Below are positions 47,323-58,290 of a stretch of DNA of 64,000 nt, piece by piece. The notes below the pieces were generated by a model, which was not told where the DNA came from, did no database searches, and worked only from the letters and a program-made list of their open reading frames with translations. The first letter of the stretch is position 1, and each line of letters begins with the position of its first letter. Position numbers and translations under genes: made by a program. The stretch is from Pyrus communis (taxonomy: Eukaryota; Streptophyta; Magnoliopsida; Rosales; Rosaceae): assembly GCF_963583255.1 (NCBI RefSeq), contig NC_084813.1, positions 22,686,002 to 22,750,001 on the forward strand. The letters run 5' to 3'.

Positions 47323-47484
47323 AGTAATGCTAGAGAGACTAAATTTGCAAACTAAATGATATGTCACAAATTAGAATAAACATGTTATATTAACGTGTAA
47401 GTAATAAATCAATCATCAACTTCCATGTCCTTTAGTTTTCAAAACTTTGTCCACAAATTTAGTCTCCCTAACATTACTCTAAAG
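47323..47484. mobile_element. Small MITE (GAGTAATGCTAGAGAGACTAAA ends)
   Basis: Left GAGTAATGCTAGAGAGACTA and right TAGTCTCCCTAACATTACTC are near-perfect inverted repeats over more than 20 bp. About 160 bp. This is the best preserved member of the family that also includes 18049-18232 and 26789-26932. Confidence 0.8.
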
Positions 47485-48594
47485 AAATTAAGCATAAAAT
47501 CTTAACTAAGCCGAAATGAGTTAGTGGGTTGTTGATGTCTCCTTGGACAGTGGCTTTTATCCAACTAGGGTTTAACATCTGTGATAAAAGTATTTGCATA
47601 CTTAATCAGCATTAATATTGTTAATGGTTAATGACCTCTATTTTTTTAAGCACACAAAGAAGTTTCTAGGATGCTATTTAAGGTAATGGGGGGCATAAAG
47701 TATTGAAAGGAGAGGCGATTGATGAATCACCTATCCTACACCTGGCCTTTGAACTTTGTTTAAGTAACTTATTTGGAAAGTTGAGAAGTGCTTAATTGGC
47801 TTAACTCATTTGTTTATGCATTCTATGCCTAATATAGGTAATGATGTATATAGAAACTATATATTAGTGCTAATCTTTGAAAAGATTACATAAGAGTTTC
47901 AAGATCTTGTCATGCTTAAAGATTCACTGTATAAAATCCTCGATTTGATGGGACCGAAGAAAAGAAAATAGTTTACAAAAGCTTTTGCTCCTCCTTACCC
48001 CTTTGAGTACTATTACTTCAGCAATGACCTCGAAACCCTACTTTATGTTGGACAAAACTGGGAACTATCCCTATCAATCTAACCCATAGATATCTAAACA
48101 TTTTTGTCCATCAATTAACATTTAAAATTAATTGAACCTCCTTCATCTATATATGTTATCTCTGTGTGTGTGTGTGTGTGTATTATATGATATTATTCCT
48201 GCTTAATTAAGTGGATGTCAATATATATATGGCTTCTCGAAGGATCTAGCTAATTACAATTTACACCATGAATTTCATTCGGGGTAGCTAGGGATTTTTG
48301 CAGATTTTATATAGTAGGGAGCATAATCATAGAAAAAGGCTTTAGAATTAGTTAGTGATTAGGTAGGTAGTGTAGCAAACTTTGAACCATATAATGTTCC
48401 TAGCTAATAAGTGACATTTCTTTATTGTTAAATTTGAACGACGTAGAATAATCATGAATTCAACAGTTAAGATCCACTGCAATATGGAGGATTACCATCA
48501 ACAGTGGATGCTTAAATCCATGTCTGTCGGCAGTACAACAAATAGAAAATTTGAGAAAATCCTCAAAGCCTACTCTTCGTCTTTCTATTGGGAG

Positions 48595-48623
48595 TAATAT
48601 CAGATTTCATAAATCTGATATTA
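48595..48623. repeat. Perfect 13-bp inverted repeat with 3-nt loop
   Basis: TAATATCAGATTT, loop CAT, AAATCTGATATTA. A compact palindrome in intergenic DNA. No T-run follows, so there is no reason to call it a terminator. Confidence 0.85.
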
Positions 48624-49254
48624 TAAGTTTAGAAATGATAAGATGCATGGCTTATAAGAAAATTGTCGAGAGAATTTCTTATTGGAGATGCAAATGCATT
48701 CAAATGAACACTTTGCATTTTTGGTTAGCAGAAAAATTCTCTGATGGACGAGATGTAAAATAAATATTTTGGTCGAAAAAAAAATTGTAAATAAACATGT
48801 AATTTTACATTTTTTTAGAGGTGAATCCCGCCAGTTAGAGAGGGAAGATATATGTTTAGGTATGGTGAGGTTAATGTCACCCAAATTGGTGGCGTTGGTA
48901 GAAAGAAGCTCACCAGAATTTGGGCCATTTAGTGGACTGGTCGATTGAGGGCTTGTAATGCAATGTTTGATTCATTGGAGGCCATCATTGGGGGGCATAC
49001 TATCGTCATCAAGTGAGGAAAGATATGTTTTGGAGGAAATGTTTGGGCTTGGGAGGGTGTGGAAAGAGGGGAGAGGCATGAGATGCCCGGTGGGTCGGCG
49101 GGTGGTTAGGTTTTGTGGAGTTGGATTCAAGCCTGTGCTTGTTAATTGGGCTCTATACTTTTCCTTTTGTTGTTACTTTCTGTTTTCCCGTTTTTTTTTT
49201 TTTTTTTTTTTTTTCAAATTTTTTATTTAAACAAAATGATATTATTTACACTAA

Positions 49255-49385
49255 ACGGAGGGGATGTGTTTAACCTCACAATGAGCTAGAAATAATGTAT
49301 TTAAATTTTCCTTTGGCGAAAATCAAACCTAACACTTTTCACTTTACAAATGAAAAGGAATACAACTAGACTACATTGAAAATAT
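49255..49385 (-). mobile_element. SINE-like remnant
   Basis: On the minus strand: TCTAGTTGTATTCC, then AAGTGTTAGGTTTGATTTTCGCC, close to the conserved middle part of rosaceous SINEs. It ends in decayed sequence toward 49255. Motif-only call. Confidence 0.45.
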
Positions 49386-49947
49386 ATATAGATATATACA
49401 GATTAAGGATCCCTATAATCATATAAAAAACCGTAACCAAATAATATTCATAATTTTTCGTTACATTTAAAAATACTTGAACTTTTATTCCAAATCCAAC
49501 CTTCACGCAATTATCCACAATTATCGAATTTTACGGATTAAATTGCCATTACCATATTAGCAATCTCTCTCTATTCCGCGAACAATCCCTTAAAAAATGT
49601 TTTTGTTTCCACTTTTTTGTATTTGGAGCCCCGATTGGGAGTTACCCGACACCCCACCCAGTCTGCGCACTACCTCCATAACTTTCTGTTCATGTTAGCG
49701 AAAACCCACCGTTATTTTCTAAAGTGTACCGGGTGAGATTTAGGGTTTAAGCCGAAAAAGGAGAAAAAGAAAGGTTTCAATTTATCCGAAAAATCAAAAC
49801 TTTTATCGCGATTAGCAGGAAAAGATAGGGTTTTCAAATTAATAAGCATATTTGTTGTCTGCATATAAAAAGTCTTCAGTTTGATGCTAGTTGCACAAAC
49901 TCTCAGACTCCCTGCACAAATTCGCAGACTCCACCCACAGCTTCCAT

Positions 49948-49977
49948 AGAAGAAGAAGAAGAAGAAGAAGAAGAAGA
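49948..49977. repeat. (GAA)n repeat in the TRM1 5' leader region
   Basis: Ten GAA/AGA units about 100 bp before the TRM1 start. They account for the arginine run in an apparent upstream ORF, which is not a credible protein. Confidence 0.9.
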
Positions 49978-50058
49978 CGGGGAAGAGAAAGCCTCCTGCT
50001 TTTTACAGTTCTGCGTTTGTTCGCGGAAGGAAGAGATTCGGGGGTGGTTTTTGTTTGC

Positions 50059-50094
50059 ATGAAAGTGAAGGAACATGACGACCGATCTCAGTGA
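50059..50094 (+). other. Upstream ORF overlapping the TRM1 start
   Basis: ATG at 50059 opens an 11-codon frame ([11 protein letters not shown]) that stops at 50092-50094, 20 nt past the TRM1 ATG at 50075 and in another frame. Its start context is weak (T at -3); the TRM1 ATG has A at -3. Leaky scanning could therefore still reach TRM1. Confidence 0.6.
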
Positions 50095-53000
50095 TTATGC
50101 CATCATTAAGGAAGGAGAGGCTGAGATTCTCATGCATGCTAAGAACCAAGTCTTTTACAATAAAACTCAGGTGCCAAAATCTTCTCTTTTTGTGATTTTT
50201 TGAATTGGTTTGTGAGGTTTGATGGGATTTTTAGATGCAATGTTTGTGGGTTTTTTTTGTGTGTTTTGAGTTATTCTGAATTGGAAGAATTGGATGTTTG
50301 CTGGGTCAGTGTTAGTTGTTCAAAAGTTGGGATTGGCTGCTGGGGAAATAGTGTAGCAATCTTAGAATTGAAGAATTTCGACATGCGAAAGGTTTTGTTT
50401 TTTTTTATTAGTAATCGTTGAGGAATGTGTGTGGTGGAGCCTTGTAGTGTAAAAGTTAGTTGTGTCTCGCATTTGGGAGCATTTGGGTGGAGCATTTGTG
50501 CCAATCCATATGTTGAATTATGTATTGCTCAATTGGCTTATCATTTAGTATTTCTGCTTACGCTTTATATATGGAGCGCAAATTAAGTAAGGGCAGAACA
50601 GATAAACAAAGAGAGTATATTTGAAAGTTCAACCTAGATTGGATGTGCTTATAGACAAAGCAAGACTAGTTAACCTATAGATAAGCTTTAACTTGTCTAC
50701 AGCCCTGTGGTCTTTGTTTTCGAAGAGTTAATCCCGTTTTGATTATGTTAGTAGCAATTTTCTTCGTATAGTAAATATTATGTAGGGGGTGCTTTTCAAC
50801 ATGGGTGATTGTTCAGTTTTTAGCATGAGTATGTGCTGGTGGCATTTATTCACTTCAGTTTGCTGGCTGACTTTTAGATTTTGTAATTTAGAGGGAATGT
50901 TGATTTTTTCAGTCTGTAATTATTAGGTTAACAACAGAGACATATCAGTTGCTGTTCTGAGGACATTCATAACCAAACGCAAGGAGGAGCATGAAGCAAG
51001 ATTGTCCAAGAAAGCAAAACCTGCACCGAAGGAGTCTGACAAAGATGCTTCAAATTCTGTTGTAGAAGAAGAACCTAATGAGCCTGCTATTAATGAAGAA
51101 AAAACCAATGGAGATTGTGAAATGGCAGCAGAGATATCACAAGATGAACCATGTAGCGTTTCAGAAAAACCAGACAAGGTCACTGAGGGAAAATGGCGTG
51201 GGGAACTGAAGCCACCAAGAGTTCTTGAGGTTTTTCATGAATTTTGATTCGATCAATTAATTAGTTTCTTTAGTCTTTGCTCTTTACTCTGGAAGATGTC
51301 AATTCACATTTCTGTTTTGTATCATTTTGTTCACAGGCCCTGTCAGCTTCTGGTTTAAGAGCTCTTAGGTATGCTCGTGAAGTGGAAGGAATTGGTAAAG
51401 TTGTTGCTTTAGACAATGATAAAGGTAAGTTTTAGGTTGTCTCTAACTACTGCACTTAAATGTATATGGCCATTTTTTGTGTTAACCTTTTAAAGATTAC
51501 TTTGTTTGTCCTGAAAAGAAATGAAGAACTAATGGGCATTTAGACCCAAATTAGATGAGATTATGGACTTCTAGTTTCTATTTAAATACATATTGATATA
51601 CATAAGTTGTAGCTGCATATGGGCTTTTCTAATTACTTGTAAGCATCATAACAGTTATCACCAATGTTTGTCTTCCTTCAGGTGCAGTTGAAGCTTGTAG
51701 GAGAAATATCAAGTTCAATGGTTCAGTTGCATGTTCAAAGGTGGAATCACATCTTGCTGATGCTCGTGTGCATATGCTCACCCATCCAAAAGAATTTGAT
51801 GTGGTATGCTTATGCTGTTTTATATTCATCACTGCAGATTAATTTCTTTGGGTGGATTCCTATTATTTTGACACTTCATAAGGCAGTAACATACTCTTTG
51901 CTGGTTATTGGTGTTTCAGGTTGATCTTGATCCTTATGGTTCTCCCTCTGTCTTCTTGGACTCTGCGGTTCAATCTGTTGTTGATGGAGGATTGCTAATG
52001 TGTACAGCAACTGATATGGCAGTGCTATGTGGTGGAAATGGGGAGGTTTGCTATTCAAAGTAAGCAGTAATATCTTTCTGCTGATATACTTTGATTGAAG
52101 CATTTTATTCTGATTCTTGGACTTACTTATCACGAACTGTTTTATGGATTAGATATGGTTCCTATCCATTGAGAGGGAAGTATTGTCACGAAATGGCTTT
52201 GAGGATCCTCCTAGCTTGCATTGAGGTATTGTTATGTCCTTGATTATAGCTTTTAACTAGAACGTGCAAACCACTTGAAACTTGTTATTAACAATTTAGC
52301 CAGAAGGGAAGTAGAAATGATACTGCATTTGCCTTGGTAATATAGTTGTTGGCACGTCTTTTCCATGGCAACTATTTACAGCTTTATTGTGGGGTGTTTC
52401 GTTTGCATAATGATGATGTGGATAATAATTTTAGGTTTTCAATCAAGTTTAGATTGAAGGTAGATTGAACTTGAAGAGTACCCTTATTGGACCATAATTT
52501 ATATTTCAGTTAATAAAAATTGTATATATTTCTTTTTCAGTGCACGGATAATTTCTTCTTGATAAAATGCAGGGTCATGCAAATCGTTACAAACGGTACA
52601 TTGTTCCTGTGCTATCTGTTCAGATGGACTTTTATGTTCGAGTTTTCGTCCGTATCTACTCGTATGTGACCTATTTCCTTTTAATTCACTAAATGTTATC
52701 TATCTAGGCTTCTTTCTTTTGCTGTTAACTGATAGTTTAAATAATTGGTTGCAGTTCTGCAAGTGCAATGAAGAACTCTCCCCTTAAGCTATCCTATGTT
52801 TATCAGTGCATTGGCTGCGATTCATTTCATCTTCAGCCTATTGGAAGGACAGTCACAAAGGTATGGTGCTGATATACCATACCTTGGGAGCTTATGTATT
52901 CATGACAAATATCATCTAAGAAATGTTCATTCTCTTGCTTTCCCTGAACTATATGTAAGTGCCGTCTAAATTTTATTTGTAACGAAGACTTTGAAAAGTT

Positions 53001-54528
53001 AAGTAGAGAGTTATGAGGGTTGATTGTTTGAAACTATCTTTTAGGAGAGTTAACCTCAATTGTAGGACACACATTGATCTTCATAGTTATTACTCTATTA
53101 TTAGTAAACTTTGCCCCCTTGCAGAATATTTTCATGTGTATGTGTTGAGTATGTTTGACCACTTTGATTTTTACGGCTTTACCAAGAGTTATTTGTCTGT
53201 TGAAGTCTTGTAGCTTTAGATAATGGATTTATTTTCTCATCCTAGTTTGTATCGATTCTGATAAGGAATCCCTTTACATTTTCAGAACACCAGTGTAAGA
53301 TATCTACCGGGTTTTGGTCCCGTTGTTCCTCAAGAATGCAGTGACTGTGGGAAGAAATTCAATATGGGTGGACCTATATGGTCTGCTCCTATCCATGATC
53401 AAGAATGGGTGACTTCCATACTATCTGATGTGAAATCTATGAAGGAGCGGTATCCCGCTTATGGTCGCATCTCTGCTGTACTAACAACAATTTCAGAGGT
53501 GTGCCCTATGTCTTAATATTTGTCCTAGTAGACAAAAATTGATGTGCTTATGCAGTTTCACTGATGTGTCTGTATTGTTTGCAGGAACTGCCTGATGTTC
53601 CTTTGTTCTTGAGTCTGCACAACCTCTGTGCCACATTAAAGTGCACTTCCCCATCTGCTGTGATTTTCCGTTCTGCTGTGATCAATGCAGGGTATCGTAT
53701 ATCTGGAACTCACGTAAACCCATTGGGGTTGAAATCAGATGCTCCCATGGATGTCATTTGGGACATAATGCGCTGTTGGGTGAGCAGTCTCTTTCAGCTC
53801 TCATTTGTTTCTCGCGTCATGCGTGTATTAATTTTTCGATAGTAGACAATCTTTTAAGATCCCTGCACGTAGATTCCTTCCTGCCCCCCTTTTAACAGTG
53901 TGGTTCTGTTGTTGCTTGCTCCGTCTCTACTCTGTAAATTATGTAGACTTTCTATGAGATTAGTGCTATTTACTATTTCGTTGCATTGGGTGTGTGATGG
54001 TATCTTATTGAGCCTGATTTTGTGTAGGTGAAGAATCACCCGGTGAAACCTCAGCCAGCGGATCAGTCAGGAACCGTGATACTTGCCAAGGAACCCATCC
54101 TTCAAGTATGTTTCTCCCCTTTTTGGATACGAATAATGATTTCCTTTTTCTTCTGATTATACTTTCCTTTTCTTCTTTTGGTATGTGCATGTAATTTCAT
54201 GGACTAAATCAACCCATGTGTGAGTGCGCATTTGAGAGGGCAGAGAGAGATATCTAACTTACCACTCTTTCTGACATTTTCTCTTTTGCAGGCTAACTTT
54301 GCTCGAGCTGTTGCGTCTCTTAGCAAGGCACAAACCAAGAAGGTAGCACGCTTCCTTCCAAATCCAGAAAGGCACTGGGGGCCAAAGCTTAGGGCAGGTC
54401 GTACAATCACCAGCAAACACATCTCTCTCTTGGGTCCGGAGGCTGTCAATGGACATCTTAACCATGAAGATGGTGAGGAACATGATGCCAAGCGTCAAAA
54501 GATTGAAGATCAACCCGCCCCGAAGTGA
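50075..54528 (+). CDS. TRM1: tRNA (guanine-26 N2)-dimethyltransferase, TRM1 family
   Basis: Methylates N2 of G26 in many tRNAs to m2,2G, using S-adenosylmethionine. Twelve + exons: 50075-50170, 50927-51229, 51337-51424, 51682-51803, 51920-52059, 52153-52225, 52573-52661, 52755-52860, 53286-53498, 53585-53779, 54028-54105 and 54292-54528. They total 1740 nt, 579 residues plus TGA, and every junction keeps phase. The N-terminus ([30 protein letters not shown]) is characteristic. A plant-style acidic insert lies at about 60-115. The Rossmann SAM site includes [15 protein letters not shown] (about 132-146) and VVALDND. The catalytic motif VDLDPYGSP is at 204-212. The C-terminal domain has Cys pairs CIGC and CSDCGKKF that fit a structural zinc site. 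The end is basic and hydrophilic. No clear organelle signal is seen, so a nuclear or cytosolic site is likely. Confidence 0.95.
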
Positions 54529-55351
54529 AGAAATGAGCGGTTTTAAGTTTGTCGACCAAGTTGACCTTGAGCTCCATACTCCCATTACCGAAACAACACA
54601 CATAATCCTTCGTCCTATTCATTTTTACTTGGAGACAGCGGGTGGAGACAGCGAGGCTTCTTGCAACCATTAATTAAGCCATGAGCAACTGGAGCGGCAA
54701 CTTTCTATTTAATTAGAAGCCAATTTTCAGCAACTTTTGAGTTTGATACACCGTTTTTATTTATATTTGCATACCTTTTGAGTTTGTAAGCAATTTATCT
54801 TGGTCACATTGGCTTCAATTTTGATTCCATCCTTCAATTCTGTCTGATATTAAATAGTGCAGTTAAAGTTCACATTGGTTTCTTATCTCTTATGTTTGAG
54901 TTATTTCACATCAAACAATTCAAACATGAGTATATGGGCTCTTGGAGCTCCCTTCTTGTTTATCATAGTTATTATTGAATGAAGATGAGCCGGCGGAAGA
55001 TAAAAACTTAGATGCAATCGAGCGTATATGAATGCCAAATTATAAATTGACTCAACAGTAATTTCATTTGGACACGTAAAAGTAAAATTGACATTTCCTA
55101 TCGAGATAGTAAAAAGCTTGACAATGAACTACTACGTACTTTTATTGCTCTAAGCTCATTGGAGAACGTTAAATAAAAATTACATCTGCCGATATGCAAC
55201 TGAAAGCGATGACCAAACTGGCTCAGGAGGAGGGTAAAAAACAAAAGATTACAGTCACTAAACTAACGATAGATATAACTCCCAGAAGGTACAGTAAAAA
55301 TATAAAGAGCAAAATGCAGTTAAATCAACTTTTTATTTTTATTTTTTTTCA
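54529..55351. other. Intergenic DNA between convergent TRM1 and RGP genes
   Basis: About 820 bp shared by the two 3' UTRs. AT-rich; no other feature recognised. Confidence 0.6.
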
Positions 55352-57880
55352 CTACGCCTTGCCGTTGGCCACTTTGGATCCAGGTCCATTAGTGTTGAGC
55401 TCATCCCAAGCTTCAATCCATGTTACCATGGCGTCGGCGAGCTTGTCGAAGTAGGGATCCACCTTGCTGAGCTTCTCCTTGACCTGCTTGGAGAGCTCAA
55501 TGTAGCATGCTTGCACGGTGGTGCAGTCTTTGGGAAGGACAGCAGATTGGAAGAATGGGATGATCTCTTCCTGCCAGAAGATGCCTTTGTACTCCTTCCT
55601 CAGGTTCACAAATGGGTTGCTGGCTTTGCTGTGGTAGATATATGGCAGCCCTGTCTTCACTCCAAGCCCCAAATGATCTGTTATCACCTGAAATTTTCAT
55701 GATAATACATACTGTTAATCTTCAGTATCAAGTACGACACATTGTTCTGACCAACTGACCTAACCGATATATGCAACATAATATATTATTCACATGAAAG
55801 AAAGAACAATGGAAGAATTAGAAGACATATGGGCATATTGTATGGTTAAAACAAGAGAAGAAAGGGAACCTTGGTGCACCAGCCAGCCCACATATCGTCA
55901 TAGCGTCCAATTGGCTGACCGTCACCCATTAGTCCGAAGTACATAGCAGGGCCGATGAGGTCACGGTCGAAAGCCAAGTTCATCCCACACATTGGGAATA
56001 ATGTGCCCTTTGGGATTGTCAGAACAGCATCCACAAACCTAGTGAAAGCGTAAGCATATAATGTTAGGAACATATATTGCACGATGCGTACAATGCAAGA
56101 TAGGTTTTTTTTTTAGGGAGTGTCTACCTTGTGTTTCTCTCAAGTGGCTTCACAAGCTGTGTTGGTGCATCATAATCCGGGATATTGAGCCAGAGACCGT
56201 GAGAGACAGCGGTCGGAACACCCTCACGGAGACTGAAAGGGTATCCACGAACAAAATCCGCACCGTCTCTGAAGGGTTCATACAGCGTGTTGAAGAAAAA
56301 TGGGGTCGATGGTGCAAGGAGGTTCTTGATGTGTTGCTCCAGTGCATTGATTGGTTTGCCAGATGGGTCTGTTGCAACCTAGAAGTATATACACACAGAA
56401 AATCATGATAACTTAAAAATAAGCCAACAATTTCAGAGTTGTAGTACAAACAAATTGAAATTAAGTGCTTCAGAATTGGGAGGGGAAAGGACAGAAGTAA
56501 GTTGTACATAAAACAAATGCATATGCTATATCTATATCTAGGAACAAAACAAACAAATATAGTGATGGAAGAAGTCCAACAGAGAAGTTAAACAAGTTCA
56601 GTGTTAAAAATATTTTCCAAATTTAAAATAGTGGGATGGATGGGAACTTGGGAAGGAGGGATTTTCATGCAACAAAGATGTCTATGCAATGGCGACATTC
56701 TAAACTAATCACATATTAATATGTTTGAAAGTTTAAAGGCATGACAATGTGAAATTAGTTTGGACACTAATCACACATTAATGTGTGAAAAGTTAAAAAA
56801 CATGACAGTGTTTGAGTAGTGTGAGATAACGACATAGTGTCATTGTATGCAAGTTATAAGAAGAGACATATTGCTATTGAAATTGATTTAAGATAGGGAT
56901 TTACCTACACACAAATCCTACTGTGGTGATGTGCAGTTTCATGTGTTTAACTTTGCAAGCATAACAAATTGACATTATTCAATCCAGATCAAACTAGATG
57001 CCATCAGTGCTATCTACATACAATCTGTAACAAATTAAGGACTCTTATTTCATTTTATATGGGACTTTACATGTATTAGGCAATAGTCATATAATTAAAA
57101 TATACAAAATCAACAATTAAACATGGCCGGATCCGTGATACCATTAAGACTTATATTTGTAGGAAAGAAAATGGACGAATACGGATTTACTAAGGAATCC
57201 TAAACTCTTAATCCAACGGTCATATGATTTCAGATTTGGATAATTTTTTGTAAATAAAATCTTTAAGAGAGACCTACAAAATAAACAATTCGGATTGTTA
57301 AGATACGTTACGAAATGAACTCCACAAAGTATAAAAAATTGAGTTAAAAAATAGTGTCACGATCAATTAAAGAAAAGAAAATTCGATAGAGACAGAAGAA
57401 CGTGCCGCATGATTTATTCAGTCACCCATATTTTACGCAAAACCATGAAATACAAGATCAAATAAACCAAGATCCAGACTTTAAAAACTCATAAAAAAAA
57501 AAATCAAAATCCAAAAACAAAACAAAGATTGGAAAAACCTAGAAAAATAAGAAAAGGAGAAGACATACAAAGCAGTCATCGTCGATGGTGAATATGTACT
57601 TCTTCTTGGAGACCATGTATCCGAAGCATCGGCAGGCAGAGTCCTTGAACGAAATGCAGGACGACCTCGGACCCAGAATCTTGTTAATGTCGTTGCGGTT
57701 ATAGAGCTCGTAGTCGTAGCCGTCCGGGACTTTGATGGTCTTCGACGGATCACCGTCCTGGACGATGATGAGGTGATAGGGCTGCAAGAACGGCCTCCAC
57801 ATCTCCAGGAAGTCGAGGTTTCTGATGGTGGGGATCACAATGTCGAGCTCATCCGTCAAAAGGGGTGTCGCGGAAGCCAT
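55352..57880 (-). CDS. RGP/UAM: UDP-arabinopyranose mutase / reversibly glycosylated polypeptide
   Basis: Interconverts UDP-arabinopyranose and UDP-arabinofuranose for cell-wall polysaccharide synthesis, at the cytosolic face of the Golgi. Minus-strand exons are 57880-57569, 56378-56128, 56038-55870 and 55687-55352 (312 + 251 + 169 + 336 nt), giving 355 residues plus a stop, the usual family length. The N-terminus [20 protein letters not shown] and the nucleotide-sugar DXD-type motif IDDDC (99-103) are intact. The self-glycosylated arginine is R155 in [11 protein letters not shown], equivalent to Arg158 of the Arabidopsis proteins. Other family blocks are [54 protein letters not shown] and [10 protein letters not shown]. 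The tail is variable. Start chosen at MASATPLL by family comparison, although the frame stays open upstream to 58216. It converges on TRM1. Confidence 0.96.
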
Positions 57881-57969
57881 TGGAGGATCGAAATGCGCAA
57901 GGTTCACAGAGAGAGAGGGGGAGGGGGAGGGGGAGGACTGAGAGGCGTTTGGAAGAGGAGAGGGAGTTT

Positions 57970-58290
57970 GAATAGGAATATAAATGAAGGGGGACGTGGT
58001 GGCACGTGAGGAGGCGGAGGAAACGGCACGAGTGTGGGTAGGGAGGAAACGTGTACGAGATTTAAAGGTGTAAGAGAATTGTTCAACTCTTACAAAAGCA
58101 ACCTGGGATTGAGAACTGCAATTGCAAAAAGACCAGATTTTGATTTTATGAGTGTTTAAGGACTTGATTTTAGCTTTTTGGATTCTAATTCTAGTCATCC
58201 ATTTTGAACCTTCCACGTGTTATTTACGAATAGTTTATGGTATTCGATACGAGATTTTTTTAGTATGATCACCGCACTATCACGTGTTGT
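57970..58290 (-). promoter_or_regulatory. RGP upstream region with three CACGTG cores
   Basis: Perfect CACGTG hexamers occur at 58003-58008, 58214-58219 and 58281-58286, between about 120 and 405 bp upstream of the mutase ATG. A TATA-like TTTATATTCC lies near 57975-57985 on the minus strand. G-boxes bind bZIP and bHLH factors in plants; use here is inferred. Confidence 0.5.

Larger units (their letters stand above)
46923..50058. other. Intergenic DNA between divergent MYB and TRM1 genes
   Basis: AT-rich. It includes a poly-A run (47232-47248), a MITE (47323-47484), a (GT)n run (about 48166-48182), a perfect small hairpin (48595-48623), a T-run (49191-49213) and a SINE-like copy (49255-49385). 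The right end is the TRM1 promoter/5' UTR with a (GAA)n tract at 49948-49977. No gene recognised. Confidence 0.5.

Noticed and set aside
49891..50094. 67-codon ORF with an arginine run before TRM1
   Set aside because: The arginines come from a (GAA)n repeat and the frame starts without ATG; only the last 12 codons form an ATG-started uORF.
54204..54673. Several ORFs overlapping the last TRM1 exon
   Set aside because: Shadow frames of the exon and 3' UTR on both strands.
56061..56509. ORFs of 115-119 codons at RGP exon 2
   Set aside because: One is antisense to RGP exon 2 and the other is a wrong frame of it; neither has an independent motif.
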